DNA of 64,000 nt from Aegilops tauschii subsp. strangulata (GCF_002575655.3 NC_053039.3:45819290-45883289); one strand, 5' to 3'; numbered from the stretch's first letter, positions 35,104 to 47,400 are shown. Notes: generated from the letters alone by a model not told the origin. A program made the numbers and translations.

Positions 35104-36740
35104 ATGAAACGGAAGCTACTAATTGATGTGGATGATCCGTCTAGAGAGGATTCAAGTGACAGTGGAGTTGGTGTGGTTATCAGAGACTATAAAGGTGAGT
35201 GCGTCAGTTGTACCCAGTGCCATCTTCCCCATGTTGTCGATGCAACGATGGTTGAAGCATTTGCTTTCAAAAAGGGTTTGCAAATTGCACAATAAAATAG
35301 GTACCAACTCTTTCACAATTCACAGTGATTGTCTTCAGGTTGTTCAAACCATTAATAATGGAGGTTTCGCGACTACTTTGGCAAGTGTAGTTTATGAATT
35401 ATAATATTCTTCTCGTTGGTTTGATAATATTGTAATAGAGAGGCCAATGTTATGGCTACGGCTGAGTGAATAGCATAAAACTACCACTTTTCGGGTTATG
35501 GTTCTAAAAAACTACCGAAAATTTGTTTGTGACTGATACCTATCACTTTTGGCGTCGACTGTCTCAAAAAACCCAAATCGCCGAGTGCTTTGCAATTGAT
35601 CGCGATTATGACAGTTGGGGCCCGCTCCTAAACAAACCGCTTGTTGACTGTTTAGTTTGACCGTTAACTGACATGTGGGACCCACATGTCAGCTTCATTT
35701 TTTCTCTCTTTCCTTCTCTCCTCTCCCCCCCTTGTACTCTCTCTCTGCCTTATCTTCAACCCCGTCGGCGACCCGCTCCCTCCCTTCGCGCGCTCACCCG
35801 GTCGGCGACCGGCTCCCTCCCCTCCCGCGCCCACCCCGCCGGCGACCCGCTCCCCTTCCCTCGCGCGCTCACCTCGCCGGCGACCCTCTCCCCTCTCCTC
35901 GCTTGCCCACCCCACAGACGACCCTCTCCCCTCCCCTCGCCCACACCGCCGGCGGCCATGGAGTCCCTGAGGCGGCGAGCTCCTGGACGCGGCGGTCCAG
36001 AAGGCCACCCAAGGAGCCCCGGCAACGGCGGCCGCCTCCGCCGCCATCCACACTGCCGGACCCCTGCGCGTGGCCCGTGGATGGAGAGCCGGCAACCTCG
36101 GCCACAGGTGCGGCTCCTCCGAGCTCCTCCCTCACCTTGCATTCTCCGACGCGGCTGCCCTCGATGACGGCCATGGACGCGAGTTCACCGGCGGGGTGGT
36201 GGCTGCTGGACGCGGCCGCCCGCAGCACAAATAGGAGTTGGCCGTCGAGATGCTCCTGCCGCGGCCGCTTGCATCACGGACAGGAGCTGGCCGCCGCTCG
36301 CAGCACGGCTGCAACAGCGACAAGCACGGCTAGAGGAGCTCGATCTGGAAGACTGGCCATGGCAGGGGCCTGATTGCTTTTCTGAAATATTTGCAGGGAC
36401 CAAATTGCATTTATAAATATTTACAGACACTGCCATGTGGGTCCCACATGTCGGTTAACGGTCAAACAAACGGCTTGATTAGAAGCGGGCCCCAACTGTC
36501 ATAATCATGATTAATTGCAAATCACTCGGCGATTTGGGTGTTTTGAGATAGCCGATGCCAAAAGTGGTAGGTATCAGTCACAAACAAATTTTCAGTAGTT
36601 TTTTGAAACCATAACGCAAAAAGTGGTAGTTTTATGCTATTCACTCGGCTATGGCTAGAACTTGTGTTTGGGATGTTGATCCCCTTGACTTTATTTTCAT
36701 GATTTTGGTGAACAATGTAACTCTTTTATCTAATCAATAA
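35104..36740 (+). pseudogene. RNase H-like (RVT_3) relic, split by a MULE
   Basis: Bases 35104-35290 read VDDPSREDSSDSGVGVVIRDYKGE and LPHVVDATMVEAFAFKKGL. A frame change then leads to FTIHSDCLQVVQTINNGG (35300-35400). This is the RVT_3 domain found at the 3' end of plant LINE ORF2 and in related host-like genes. The reading continues to REANVMATA at 35463, is interrupted by the element 35464-36648, and resumes in the same phase with ARTCVWDVDPLDFIF. It ends at TAA near 36740, beside AATAAA-like AATCAATAAAG. A LINE 3' end and a domesticated RNase H-like gene are both possible. Confidence 0.65.
35464..36648. mobile_element. Non-autonomous Mutator-like element, Pack-MULE-like (1185 bp)
   Basis: Long TIRs (35464-35693 and 36429-36648), both beginning GAGTGAATAGCATAAAACTACC, are flanked by a 10-bp target duplication with one mismatch (GGCTACGGCT at 35454-35463, GGCTATGGCT at 36649-36658). 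The interior (35750-36370) is very GC-rich and starts with about five copies of a 40-50-base unit containing CCGGCGACCCGCTCCC. There is no transposase. The GC-rich interior could be captured gene sequence, but I could not identify a source. Confidence 0.88.
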
Positions 36741-36749
36741 AGCTTGATT

Positions 36750-37900
36750 TGTGGGCTTTTCGTCAATGACAACAAATTTCTAGCAGAGACGACATATTGA
36801 CCGAAGAAAGACACTCTAGCATAGTCACCATACATGTCAGAATGTCGTAATTTATTCCATATTTGACGTATGAGGACTGACTTATGAAAATAAAACTTCG
36901 CATGTTCCCTCACCTCACATGGGATGGCAGGGAGACTGAGGAAACAGGATACCCTATGGACAAGTGGGTCCCATGTGTTTTTTTGGGGTAATCGTGTATG
37001 TCAGCATACTAAAATAAAATTACATGAACCCATACATAATGAAATTACTAGACAGGCACGACAACTACCCTGGAAACTCTATGGAAAAGCCCAAGAAGGA
37101 ATTAAAATATAAAAAATTCTATTAGGTTCCCTGCACAAACCGATCGTCTTTGATCCCCAAAGCCGCTGAGGTAGTCGCCGGAGAGATAGGCGAAGTACCT
37201 CTATCGTCATAGCCGGGAAGGCATCATCACTGTCAGGGCTTTGTGAACCAAAGACTGGGCCTGCTGCACGCGTCAGCACACATAAACTACCTATATGTTT
37301 TCAGCAGTTATCCACTTCATATTTGGCTACCCAGCGTTTACCGTAGGCATGATAACTAGCACACCAGTAGTACGTCCTTCCCGGTCCTCTCGTACTAGGG
37401 AAAGGTCATGTTAGCCGAGTGTTGTCATCGTGCCATCCAGACCTCATAACTGGCGCCGCTCATTGACAAAATCGAGAAAGACTAGACATTGCCGTCCTCG
37501 TGCCTCTTTCCATGCTTCATGCAAATCATCTTATCCCACGAGCCAGCACCACCGCCACGGGCTGCAACTATTGGCCATCCCGAACACGAACCACACTGCT
37601 CTTCAACCACGATTATGGAGGCAACAAATATGAAAACTCCGAGTTTGCGCACCACCTCGATAATCTTGCCCCATAAGCATTTTCTATCAATATGACGACT
37701 TTGCTAGAGTTGCTCTTAAAAGACAGCGCAAGACTAGGATGGAGAAGCGAGGTATTGTTTCTCCTTCACATGAGAAGTGGAGATCCTAGCAAAAAGGCTA
37801 CATGGGCTGCCCTGACGCTGTGACCCCACACGCCTTGAGGCTCGTCGGCCAGTGAGCCGCCCGCCGCCGCCGCCGGCACCCTCCGGCCAGTGCCAATCGC
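36750..37900. other. Intergenic region before the PPR gene
   Basis: No gene or transposon end was identified. Short chance ORFs only. GC content rises after 37790 toward the PPR start. Confidence 0.5.
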
Positions 37901-37947
37901 CTTCCTAACCACCAAACGCATTTCCTCCGCGCACACGAGCGGGCGCC

Positions 37948-40095
37948 ATGGCTGGGCATCTAGCCAAAAACCCATTGCTCCTCCTCCAGCCCCGCCGCCT
38001 CTGCACCGCCGCCGCATCCTCCTCGGCCGCCGCAGGAGAACTCGCCCCCTCGCCCGCCGTCAAGGAGATACCCCGCGACGATGACCTCGCGGAGGAGTCG
38101 CGCAACCGCCTCGTGCGCGACACCTGCAAGCTGCTCGAGCTCCGTGGCTCGTGGACCCCGAAGCTGGAGGCGCAGCTCCGGCACCTGCTCCGGGTGCTCT
38201 CCCCGCCGCAGGTCCGCGCCGTGCTCCGCGCACAGGCGCAGACGGACGCCCGCGCCGCGTTCGAGTTCTTCCGCTGGGCCGACCGCCAGTGGCGCTACAG
38301 GCACGCCCCGGAGGTGTTCGACGAAATGCTGAGCCTCCTCAGCCGCACCAGGCTCCACGACCCCGCCCGGCGCGTCATGCGCCTCATGATGCGCCGCCGC
38401 ATGAGGCGCGGGACTCAGCAGTTCGCGCACCTCATGCTCTCGTACAGCCGCGCGGGGAAGCTCCGCTCCGCCATGCGCGTGCTCCAGCTCATGCAGAAGG
38501 ACGGGTGCGCGCCTGACATATCAATATGCAATGTGGCAGTGAATGTGCTTGTTTTTGCCGGGCGCATTGACAAGGCGCTTGAGTTTAGCGACCGGATGCG
38601 ACGTGTTGGGGTCGAGCCGGATGTAGTCACATACAATTGCCTTATCAAGGGGTTATGTAGCGTGCGGAGGGTTGTTGAGGCGCTAGAGATGATCGGTGTA
38701 ATGCTGCAAAATGGGTGCCCACCTGATAAGATTACCTATTATACAGTGATGGGCTTCTTGTGCAAGGAGAAGAGGGTGGCAGAGGTGCGGGCTTTGCTTG
38801 GGAGGATGAGGAATGATGCGGGTCTATTTCCAGATCAGGTCACGTATAACATGCTCATCCATGTGCTTGCAAAGCATGGGCATGCAGATGAGGCGTTGGA
38901 GTTCTTGAGGGAGTCAGAGGGGAAAAGATTTCGTGTTGATGAGGTTGGATATAGTGCAGTTGTGCACTCTTTCTGCTTGAATGGGAGGATGGCCGAGGCA
39001 AAGGAGATTGTAGGTGAGATGATCTCAAAAGAATGTCACCCTGATGTTGTGACATATAGCGCAGTTGTGGATGGATTCTGTCGGGTCGGGGAAATTGATC
39101 AAGCAAGAAAGATGATGAAGCATATGTATAAGAATGGCTGCAAGCCAAACATAGTCACGCATACTGCACTGTTAAATGGTCTCTGCAAAGCTGGGAAAAC
39201 TTCAGAGGCTTGGGAACTGCTAAACAACAGTGGAGAGGAATGGTGGACTCCCAGTGATATCACATACAGTGTTGTAATGCATGGGTTTAGAAGAGAAGGG
39301 AAACTAAAGGAATCATGTGATGTCGTTGCCCAGATGTTGCAGAAGGGTTTCTTTCCCACTACTGTGGAGATTAACTTACTGATCCATGCGTTATGTAAGG
39401 AAGGAAAGCCGGCGGAGGCCAAAGACTTCATGGAGCAGTGCCAAAGCAAAGGTTGTACCATTAATGTTATCAACTTTACTACTGTAATTCATGGATTTTC
39501 TCGGCAAGGGGATTTGGAATCAGCGCTGTCTTTGTTGGATGACTTGTATCTCAGCAACAGGCATCCAGATGTTGTAACTTATACTGTTGTTGTCAATGCT
39601 TTGGGAAAGAAAGGTCGGCTGAAAGAAGCGACGGAGCTTGTGAAGAAAATGCTTAATAGAGGAATTGTCCCTACACTTGTTACATACAGGACAGTGATAC
39701 ATAGATACTGTGAGAAGGGTACAGTGGAAGAATTACTCGATCTGCTGGATAAGATGTTAGCGAGACAAGAGCTTAAGAGTGTATACAATCAGGTCATTGA
39801 GAAGCTATGTGCATTAGGTAAAATAAATGAAGCTTACAGTCTCCTCAGCAAGGTACTGAGAACTGCCTCACAGAGAGATGCTCAGACATGCCACATTCTG
39901 ATGGAGAGTTTTCTTAATAGAGGTCTCGCAGTTCAGTCATACAATGTAGCGTGCCAGATGTTTCAGAGGAATTTAATTCCTGATATTAAATTGTGTCGAA
40001 AAGTTGACAATCAGCTGACCTCAAAGAAACAACCAGCTGCTGGAAAGCTTATGGTTAAGTTCTTAGAAAGAGGTCTTCTGAAACAAGAAAAGTAA
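37948..40095 (+). CDS. P-class pentatricopeptide repeat protein, 715 aa
   Basis: Single-exon gene with start context GCGCCATGG. The N-terminus (LLLLQPRRLCTAAASS) is basic and hydroxyl-rich like a mitochondrial presequence. After a non-repeat region, twelve near-perfect 35-residue P motifs run in tandem from about residue 192 to 612, with weaker motifs before and after. There is no E, DYW, SMR or LAGLIDADG tail. P-class PPR proteins bind organelle RNA and aid stability, splicing or translation. Fifth/last residue pairs of the twelve motifs are N/D, N/D, Y/D, N/D, S/D, S/N, T/S, S/T, N/N, T/D, T/T and R/S. By the published PPR code (N/D=U, S/D or T/D=G, S/N=A, N/N=C or U) this suggests U-U-?-U-G-A-?-?-Y-G-?-?. 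The first ~180 codons are extremely GC-rich, the rest much less, a grass-type gradient. Confidence 0.95.
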   Translation: MAGHLAKNPLLLLQPRRLCTAAASSSAAAGELAPSPAVKEIPRDDDLAEESRNRLVRDTCKLLELRGSWTPKLEAQLRHLLRVLSPPQVRAVLRAQAQTDARAAFEFFRWADRQWRYRHAPEVFDEMLSLLSRTRLHDPARRVMRLMMRRRMRRGTQQFAHLMLSYSRAGKLRSAMRVLQLMQKDGCAPDISICNVAVNVLVFAGRIDKALEFSDRMRRVGVEPDVVTYNCLIKGLCSVRRVVEALEMIGVMLQNGCPPDKITYYTVMGFLCKEKRVAEVRALLGRMRNDAGLFPDQVTYNMLIHVLAKHGHADEALEFLRESEGKRFRVDEVGYSAVVHSFCLNGRMAEAKEIVGEMISKECHPDVVTYSAVVDGFCRVGEIDQARKMMKHMYKNGCKPNIVTHTALLNGLCKAGKTSEAWELLNNSGEEWWTPSDITYSVVMHGFRREGKLKESCDVVAQMLQKGFFPTTVEINLLIHALCKEGKPAEAKDFMEQCQSKGCTINVINFTTVIHGFSRQGDLESALSLLDDLYLSNRHPDVVTYTVVVNALGKKGRLKEATELVKKMLNRGIVPTLVTYRTVIHRYCEKGTVEELLDLLDKMLARQELKSVYNQVIEKLCALGKINEAYSLLSKVLRTASQRDAQTCHILMESFLNRGLAVQSYNVACQMFQRNLIPDIKLCRKVDNQLTSKKQPAAGKLMVKFLERGLLKQEK

Positions 40096-40448
40096 GCTAT
40101 TGCTGTCCGACAAGTTGATGTATCATGTGTTTATTGGCAACTGGCAAGTATGTTTAATATTTGAACTGAGATTCAGAATCAGATGCATTACATGCTGGAA
40201 AGCTTACTCACTTTCTTCTACCTAAAACTGATAGATTTATAGTTTTGGGTTCAGTTGGTAACGTTTCATGCAGTTTTCACCAACTTATTCACAACCAGCC
40301 AATAGACTGGTAGGTATGGCACCTGAATGTTAGTTAGCTGCCACTCAAAGGGCTACTGAACAGTACACATGTTCGTGCATATATCAGCATCACAAAGGCT
40401 TGGTCCATAATGAACTAGACCAAGTGAAGCACTTAAGGGGAGGAGACA
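40096..40448. other. PPR 3' flank and MATE promoter region
   Basis: This 350-base gap must hold the PPR 3'UTR and the upstream region of the MATE gene. I see no clear TATA box and no polyadenylation signal that I would rely on. Confidence 0.4.
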
Positions 40449-42621
40449 ATGGAGGGAGATGGCAACGTTGTGACGGCGCCGTTGCTGGAGTTCATCGATG
40501 ACCGGTCAGCCGCCTCGGAGGAGCTGCTGCGGCGGGAGCCGGTGCCATTCGATGTGCTGTCGCGGCTGGCATTGTGGGAGGCCGGCAACCTGTGGCGCAT
40601 CTCATGGGCGTCCATCCTCATCACGCTCTTCAGCTTCACTCTCAGCCTCGTCACGCAGATGTTCGTTGGCCACCTTGGTGAGCTCGAGCTCGCCGGGGCC
40701 TCCATCACCAACATCGGCATCCAGGGCCTAGCCTACGGCATCATGGTAACTAGCTGCGCTCGTTCTTGCACTATGTAGTATAGTCCTTTTTGCTGCTTAG
40801 AAACAACGTCTTCTCACTTGTATGCGGAATGCAGCTCGGCATGTCGACTGCAGTGCAGACGGTGTGCGGCCAGGCCTACGGTGCGAGGAGGTACAGGGCA
40901 ATGGGCGTTGTTTGCCAGAGAGCGCTCCTCCTCCAGTTTGTGACGGCCGTCGCCATCGCTTTCTTCTACTGGTACTCTGGCCCATTCCTGCGGCTCATTG
41001 GGCAGGCTGAGGACGTGGCTGTGGCGGGGCAGCTGTATGCTCGTGGGCTGGTGCTGCAGCTGCTCGCGTTTGCACTCTTCTGCCCGATGCAGAGGTTCCT
41101 GCAGGCTCAGAACATCGTCAACCCCGTGGCGTACATGGTGCTTGCTGTGCTCGTCTTCCACATCCTCATCTCGTGGCTTGCTGTGTTCGTTCTCAGCTTT
41201 GGCCTTCTCGGCGCGGCTCTGACGCTGAGCTTCTCTTGGTGGGTGCTCGTGGCGTTGACGTGGGCGTACATCATCTGGAGCCCAGTTTGTAAGGAGACGT
41301 GGACTGGGCTGTCCATGCTCGCTTTCAGAGGCCTCTGGGGATACGCCAAGCTCGCCTTCGCGTCCGCTGTTATGCTAGCGTGAGTAAATTTATCAGCCAT
41401 TTCTAGTTAATTGTTTGGTAGTTCTTGCTTGTTTATGTCTTGCATCGTTGTGTTCTTGCTCAGATTGGAGGTCTGGTACGTGCAAGGATTCGTGCTTCTG
41501 ACTGGTTTCCTCCCCAACTCAGAGATTGCTCTTGATTCACTCTCTATCTGGTACGCCACACCATGATTCAGCCCATGTTATAGTTACACACTGGTTGGAA
41601 GTTCTAATGTCTGATCGTATCTTCATATTCACACATAAGACATAACATGCATTTGCTATCTCTTTGACTTGTTCCAGCATCAACTACTGGAACTGGGACT
41701 TCCAAATCATGCTTGGTTTAAGCTATGCGGCCAGGTCAGTGCAAACGACCGAGACCTACCAAGATGTAGACCAATTTCCGCTTGCTGATCAAACGTTTGC
41801 ACACGCAGTATCCGCGTCGGCAACGAGCTTGGCGCTGGCCATCCGAAGGTCGCAAGGTTGTCGGTCCTGGTGGTCGTCACGGCGAGCATCGCCTTCAGCA
41901 TTCTCGCCACGATCGTCGTCATGGCCCTCAAGTACCCGCTGAGCACCCTCTACACGAGTAGCACGACGGTGATTGAGGCCGTCATTGCACTGATGCCGTT
42001 GCTGGCCATCAGCATCTTCTTGAATGGGATCCAGCCAATCCTCTCAGGTACACGCGACGCTTGGCAGTAACACAAAGTGCCTAGTTTGCACTGAACCAAA
42101 TGACCTGAAAATTCGTTCTGAAATTTCTGCAGGAGTCGCCGTCGGGAGCGGGTGGCAAGTCATAGTTGCCTATGTCAACGTCGGGGCTTACTACATCATC
42201 GGGCTGCCAATCGGATGCGTTTTGGGGTTCAAAACAAGCCTGGGAGCAGCTGTAAGTCAATTAGCTTCCCACGCCAATTTCGTCTTCAGTTAACCTCTAT
42301 CTTGCAACATTTTTCCAGAGGTCTGATGATCATCTCTTTGTGGTAATTCAGGGGATCTGGTGGGGCTTAATCATAGGGGTGGCAGTGCAGACGGTGGCGC
42401 TGATCGTCATCACGGCCAGGACCAACTGGGACAGCGAGGTGAGCTCGCCCTTTTCCCATTCACGCATGATCTCGGCTGAAGCTTCTGCTCAGTTTCTGTT
42501 TATCGTGGTGCTCATGGCGACGCGGCTATGTCATGTATGTGTGCAGGTGGAGAAGGCGATCCAGCGGCTGCAGCACACCGCTGCAGACGAGGGTGGCATG
42601 GTGGTCGACGGCGACGTCTAA
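40449..42621 (+). CDS. MATE efflux transporter (DETOXIFICATION family), 501 aa
   Basis: Eight exons with GT-AG introns and consistent phases: 40449-40745, 40835-41379, 41464-41550, 41678-41734, 41809-42047, 42133-42251, 42352-42438, 42547-42621; total 502 codons including stop. Diagnostic words are VTQMFVGHLGELELAGASI, STAVQTVCGQAYGA, PMQRFLQAQNIVNP, SIRVGNELGAGHPK and NGIQPILSGVAVGSGWQ, with about twelve hydrophobic segments in two halves. Plant MATE proteins exchange protons for flavonoids, alkaloids, hormones or xenobiotics across the vacuolar or plasma membrane. The wording recalls DTX40-like rice proteins, but the substrate cannot be told from sequence. The gene is intact. The 57-base fourth exon is small but fits the fold. 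Confidence 0.94.
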
Positions 42622-43093
42622 TGACCGGGCCCATGGATGTGTCTGGGGCTCTGTTTGGTGGCCATTGTTTGCTTTGCTAGGAGCACTCCCCATGAGGAGG
42701 GAGGAAGTAGTAGCTGGTGCCGAACTTTATTATCAAGAGGCTATGGTGCCTTTGGGTTTGTGCAATAAGTTGAAGTGAGATGATGGAAAGTTGAAATGCA
42801 TTTCCTTTTTTTTTCGAGGATGAACTTGCAGTAGTTAAATGGTAATTAACCTTGGCTGCTGGACTAGAAATGGTTTGATTTCTTGAGCTCTTACGCTTTC
42901 AATTCTTTTTAGAGAAGCTCTTACTCTTTGATGACGCCCCCAAATTATTGTGGCCAAGGTGGACCATGCTGGTCAGCGTGAGGCTGCGCCATGGGCCCGT
43001 TTGTCAGCCCCAGCAAATTATTGTGGATACATACATGCATGATGCCTATTGCTTCTTTGGCCGACTTTCAACGGCCTCCCGAGTTCAGAGCTA
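42622..43093. other. MATE 3' flank
   Basis: 3'UTR-like sequence and intergenic DNA. AATAAG near 42764 could serve polyadenylation. Nothing else recognised. Confidence 0.4.
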
Positions 43094-43196
43094 CTCTCTC
43101 CGTTCTAAATTATTCGTCGCTGAAATGGATGTATCTAGAACTAAAATACATCTAAATACATCTATACTTGCGACAAGTAATTCGGAACGGAGGGAA
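43094..43196. mobile_element. Stowaway MITE (about 103 bp)
   Basis: Terminal inverted repeats CTCTCTCCGTTCTAAATTA and its near complement ending CGGAACGGAGGGAA are flanked by TA on both sides. This is the hallmark of Stowaway (Tc1/Mariner-derived) MITEs, which are abundant near Triticeae genes. Internal sequence ATGTATCTAGAACTAAAATACATC is typical of the family. Confidence 0.9.
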
Positions 43197-43335
43197 TAGA
43201 AAGCAACATAGATCAAGAGAGTGGCGATAGCGTGGACGAGCGCGTTTGATCCCGGTACGTGGACCAATGGAGCAAGTCGTTTGTGGTGGGGACAGACTGT
43301 AGCGCGATTCGTACGCGGACGTAAATAAGCATGTA

Positions 43336-43389
43336 CTCCCTCCGTCCAGAAATACTTGTCATTGAAATAGATGTATCTAGATGCATTTA
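43336..43389 (+). mobile_element. Half Stowaway MITE
   Basis: It begins TA-CTCCCTCCGTCCAGAAATACTTGTC and runs through GATGTATCTAGATGCATTT, then stops without the second terminal repeat. A truncated copy of a related MITE, 140 bases from the complete one. Confidence 0.75.
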
Positions 43390-44080
43390 AGTTGGCCCAC
43401 GGCATCCGTTGGCTGATAACGGGCGTCCTATAACATGTTCAGTTGGTACAGATAGATGCATACGGTACAGGTTTTGTACAGGGCAACGTTTTGCATGGAC
43501 ATAACGATGCGCAATATGACGGAAACGATATCTGCAACCCCAGGAGAAGCACACTACCGCTCCGAAAGCTTGAACAAGCAAGCCAAGAAAATCAACCGGG
43601 GACCGAAAAACCAACTGGCTTGTAAGGAGGTGACGGCGCTGTAATTCCATCCATCAGGTGCGCCTTCGAACACCGGCCAGGTGACCAGCATCTCCGCCTT
43701 CTCCTGCCCTCTGCTCAAGCCGAGCGGTTTAGCCACACTCCTGACAACACGAGCCTCTGGTGGTGGTGACAAGATGTATTGGAGCTTGTTTAGATGTATA
43801 GATCCGCCTAAGAGAACAATGATATTCCCTGATAAACAAGTTAGATCTATGACGGCAGCCGACGTAGAGTTAATTACAGGGCATAAAATCTGGTCCTAAG
43901 CCGATCCCAACAGTGGATAAATCCGACTGACTAGAGCTGCTTTGGAAAGTGCAAGATCTGATTAGTGTTCCACCGGCTCGATACAGATAAAAGAACTCGT
44001 TCATGTAATCGCTAGCATATATATATATCAGCTTTTCGCCCAGGCTTGTGATTGATCTACGTGCATGCATGGTGCTTGTG
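43390..44080. other. Intergenic, no gene
   Basis: No convincing ORF or repeat ends were seen between the half MITE and the MULE target site. Confidence 0.5.
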
Positions 44081-44089
44081 TACTTTTGG

Positions 44090-44326
44090 GAGTGAATTGC
44101 AAAAAACATCGACATTTCAGACTAGGTTTGCACATATATGAAATTAATGTGCCAAAAAGCACTAATTTTTTCATAATTTTTTCAAAAAACACTGGTTGCT
44201 TGTTTGGACCGTTTTAAGTGCGTTTATGACAAGGGGGGCCCGCATCCGTCGACGTGGCAGCACTGTTCACACGGCAACGCCGTTAGAGGGCGTTACACGC
44301 CGCTGGCGCACCGGTTCGAGCCGGGC
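44090..44326 (+). repeat. Left TIR of the MULE
   Basis: It aligns with the reverse complement of 52822-53067 over its whole length, with about 85-90 percent identity by eye and small indels near 44135-44150. The inner part (CGTCGACGTGGCAGCACTGTTCACACGG) is nearly identical and ends in GCACCGGTTCGAGCCGGGC. Promoter signals for the transposase gene are expected here. Confidence 0.92.
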
Positions 44327-44405
44327 CGCTTAGTCTTCGAGCCGTCCCCCGCCCGGTCGGCTCCTCTCCCACTCTTTTCCTCCCCCGCACTCTCTCCTCT
44401 CAGTC

Positions 44406-47400
44406 ATGGCGACGGCTGGCGGCGCAGGCGGCGACTGCGGCGGGTCTGCCGGCGTTGGAGACGATGGTCCACCTGTGGGAGATATATGCGGGAGCTCAAA
44501 CCCTAGCTGGCCGTCGGATACGAGCAGCCCCAGCCAGAGCCCCCAACACTGTCTCGAATATGCGGCGGCAAGATCTTGGGCCAGGGCAGTGACGGAGAAT
44601 CCGACGGAGAGTCACCGGATTGCCTCGTCATTCGGAGGCGTCTAGTAAGTTTCCTCTTCCCTCTTCCCTCTTCCTGTAGATCGATTCTAGGGTTAGGGTT
44701 AGGTTTTTTGGCAGTGTTAATTGGTGCTCTCTTAATTGTGATTTAGTTGTGGTTGATTTGTTGTCACTGTTAATGATGTAGTTTAGTGCTCTGTTGATGA
44801 TGTAGTGGTTATGATGTAGGAGACAGAGTAGTTAACAGAGTAGCTAGTTGATGATGTAGTCACTAGAGTAGTTAGCAGGGCCTTAATTTGTTGACTGAGT
44901 AGTTGACAGTGGTTGACTGAGTAGTTGACAGTGGTTTTCATACTGTCAACTTCTCCATTGTTTGACAGTGGTTTTTAACAGTGAAGTTGACTGGTTTTCA
45001 GAACTTGGCAGTGGTTTTCAGATGGTGCTTGTGGTTTTTAGAGTGTACTGTACTGTATTTTAGCAATCATAGTGTTGATTACTCTGTTTTAGTGCTCTGT
45101 TTTAGGAATTATGCATTTTTATTTACAGTACATTGGTGCTCTGTTTTAGTGCTATGTTAATTAAGCTATTTTAATTATTTGTGTGTAGTTTGAACGATGA
45201 TGTTTGGGAAGTTAGAATGCACTTCCATGACAGAGACAACTTGAAGAGATCAGTTTGCGTTTCAGACATAACATATTATAATTTGGTTGCCCTAATAAAG
45301 ACAGAGGGATATGGGCTGAATGATTTCATGTATTTTGTGAGGGATCCTGGTGTGGGGATTACAGGAATGGATGAAATTTGTGATGATGATAAGGTGGATG
45401 AAATGCTTGACCATATTGCTAACAATGATCAGAATGTAGTGAACTTGACAGTGGTTAGGGGCACTGATCCAAGACCTGCAGATTTGAACTCAGGCTATCT
45501 GGTTGAGGAGCAGGTTCCTTTGAGCCATATAGGAGAGAACCCTGTGTATGTAGTAAATCCTTCTGGTGTTCTCCTAAGATCGCCAATAAAAAGTAAAATA
45601 CAGAGTCAGCTAGAGCCATTGCAGTTCTACACCACACAGCAGAGCACAAACCATGATATGGATACAGATGCTGCCATGGATCAATGCAATGCAGCAGATC
45701 AGGATGAACTGGAGACATTAATGGAGTTGAAGAGGAGAACAAAGATTGCCAAATTTAGGAAACATAAGATTGCAGCTGAGCATGTAAATAAGGTTAAGCA
45801 GAAGCTACCAATTCTTCTAACTGAAGATGATTTAGATCTGGATGGAGATGAGGACTATCTTCAGAGGCTTAATGAGATGAGGAAGCAAAGAGAGGATCCA
45901 CTCATTCATTTTGATGGAGACACTGATGTGGATGAAGTGTATGAGGAAGATGAGGAAGGGCAGCATGTGGAGGTGGAGCAAGAGGAGCAGGTGCACCAAG
46001 AGGAGCAGGTGGAGCAAGATGAGCAGTTGGAGCAGCAAGAGGTGCCGACAAAAAAGAAGAAAGATAGAAAAGGGCCAACAGAGAGGTCACATTCAAGCTT
46101 GGAACAGAGATTTGAGGATGTTTGGGCACCATCATCAGATGAGGAGGCAGATCTTGGTGTTTTGAAGCAGGAATATGATGATGGAGCTGAGGAAGTACAA
46201 TTTGTTCTGCCCAATGGAAGGAAGAGCAGATCAGTGAGATCTTTGCCAAGGATCTGGTACAGTGAGGAGAGAGAGAACCCAGAGGAGCAGTTTTGTAGAA
46301 AACTTTGTTTCCTCAATGTGTATCAGTTTAGGAGAGCAGTTCAAACATTGCACATAACTCAGAATAAGAATTATGAGTTCCACAGAAACTGCAATGACAG
46401 CATCATAGTTGTGTGCACAAATGCAAAATGCCCTTTCTTTATTGCAGCTTCTGTTGTTGCAAATGAGACTACTTTTTGCATAAGGAAGGCAAAATTTGTC
46501 CACACATGCCCAGCAGTAGGAGAGAACACCAAGGTCACTGCAAAATGGGTTGCACACCAGTGTGAGGCAATGATGAGAGTTGATATTGGCACACCAGCCA
46601 CCACAATAATGCAGACACTGAAGAAGAAATATGGAATAGAGATGTCCACCCATATGGCCTACAGGGCTAGAAAGCAAGCATTGAAGGTCGTCCAAGGAGA
46701 TCAGAGAGGACAATACACTAGAATAAGAGATTATTTGCAGGCTGTGTTGGATACAAACCCAGGCTCTAGATGTGTTGTGACTACTAGGCATCTACCAGAG
46801 CACCCAAGCAAAAACCCTAGGTTTCATGGCCTCTTTTTTTGTCTAAGTGCTTGCAAAGAAGGGTTTTTGAATGGATGCAGGCCATTCATAGGTACATTTC
46901 ATTTACTAAGTTGTGAATGGTTTATATGCTCACATTACATACACTATCTTCTCACAATTGTCAGCTTTGCAGGGGTAGATGGTTGTTTTATCAAGCTGTC
47001 AACAGGTCAACAGATCCTTGCTGCAACAGGAAGGGATGGGAACAATAATATCTACCCTATAGCATTTGGAGTTGTTGACAAAGAGGACAAAGACAGCTGG
47101 ACCTGGTTCTTAACACAGCTTAAAGATGCACTTGGTGGAGAAAGTGGGAAGTTTGGTTATTATACCATCATCTCTGATAGGAAGAAGGTAAACTTCTCTT
47201 CTCATACAATATTGCACTAGATTTCATTGTTTCATTGTTTCATATGCACATTGCTCTAGCTTCATTGTTTCATTGTTTCATAGGACCAATGCTTAGTTTT
47301 ATTTCCCATTTATTTCAAACAGGGGCTTTTAAATGCAATAAACCATGTTTTCCCCAATTGTCCACAAAGATTCTGCCTTAGACATATCTAACAGAATTTC

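Noticed and set aside
35673..36373. Overlapping ORFs of 95-230 codons on both strands
   Set aside because: Inside the GC-rich interior of the small MULE. All frames are open because of composition, and the repeats there are tandem noise.
42780..43260. Possible additional exon or gene after the MATE stop
   Set aside because: The MATE protein is complete at 42621. The following ORFs are short and overlap the Stowaway MITE.
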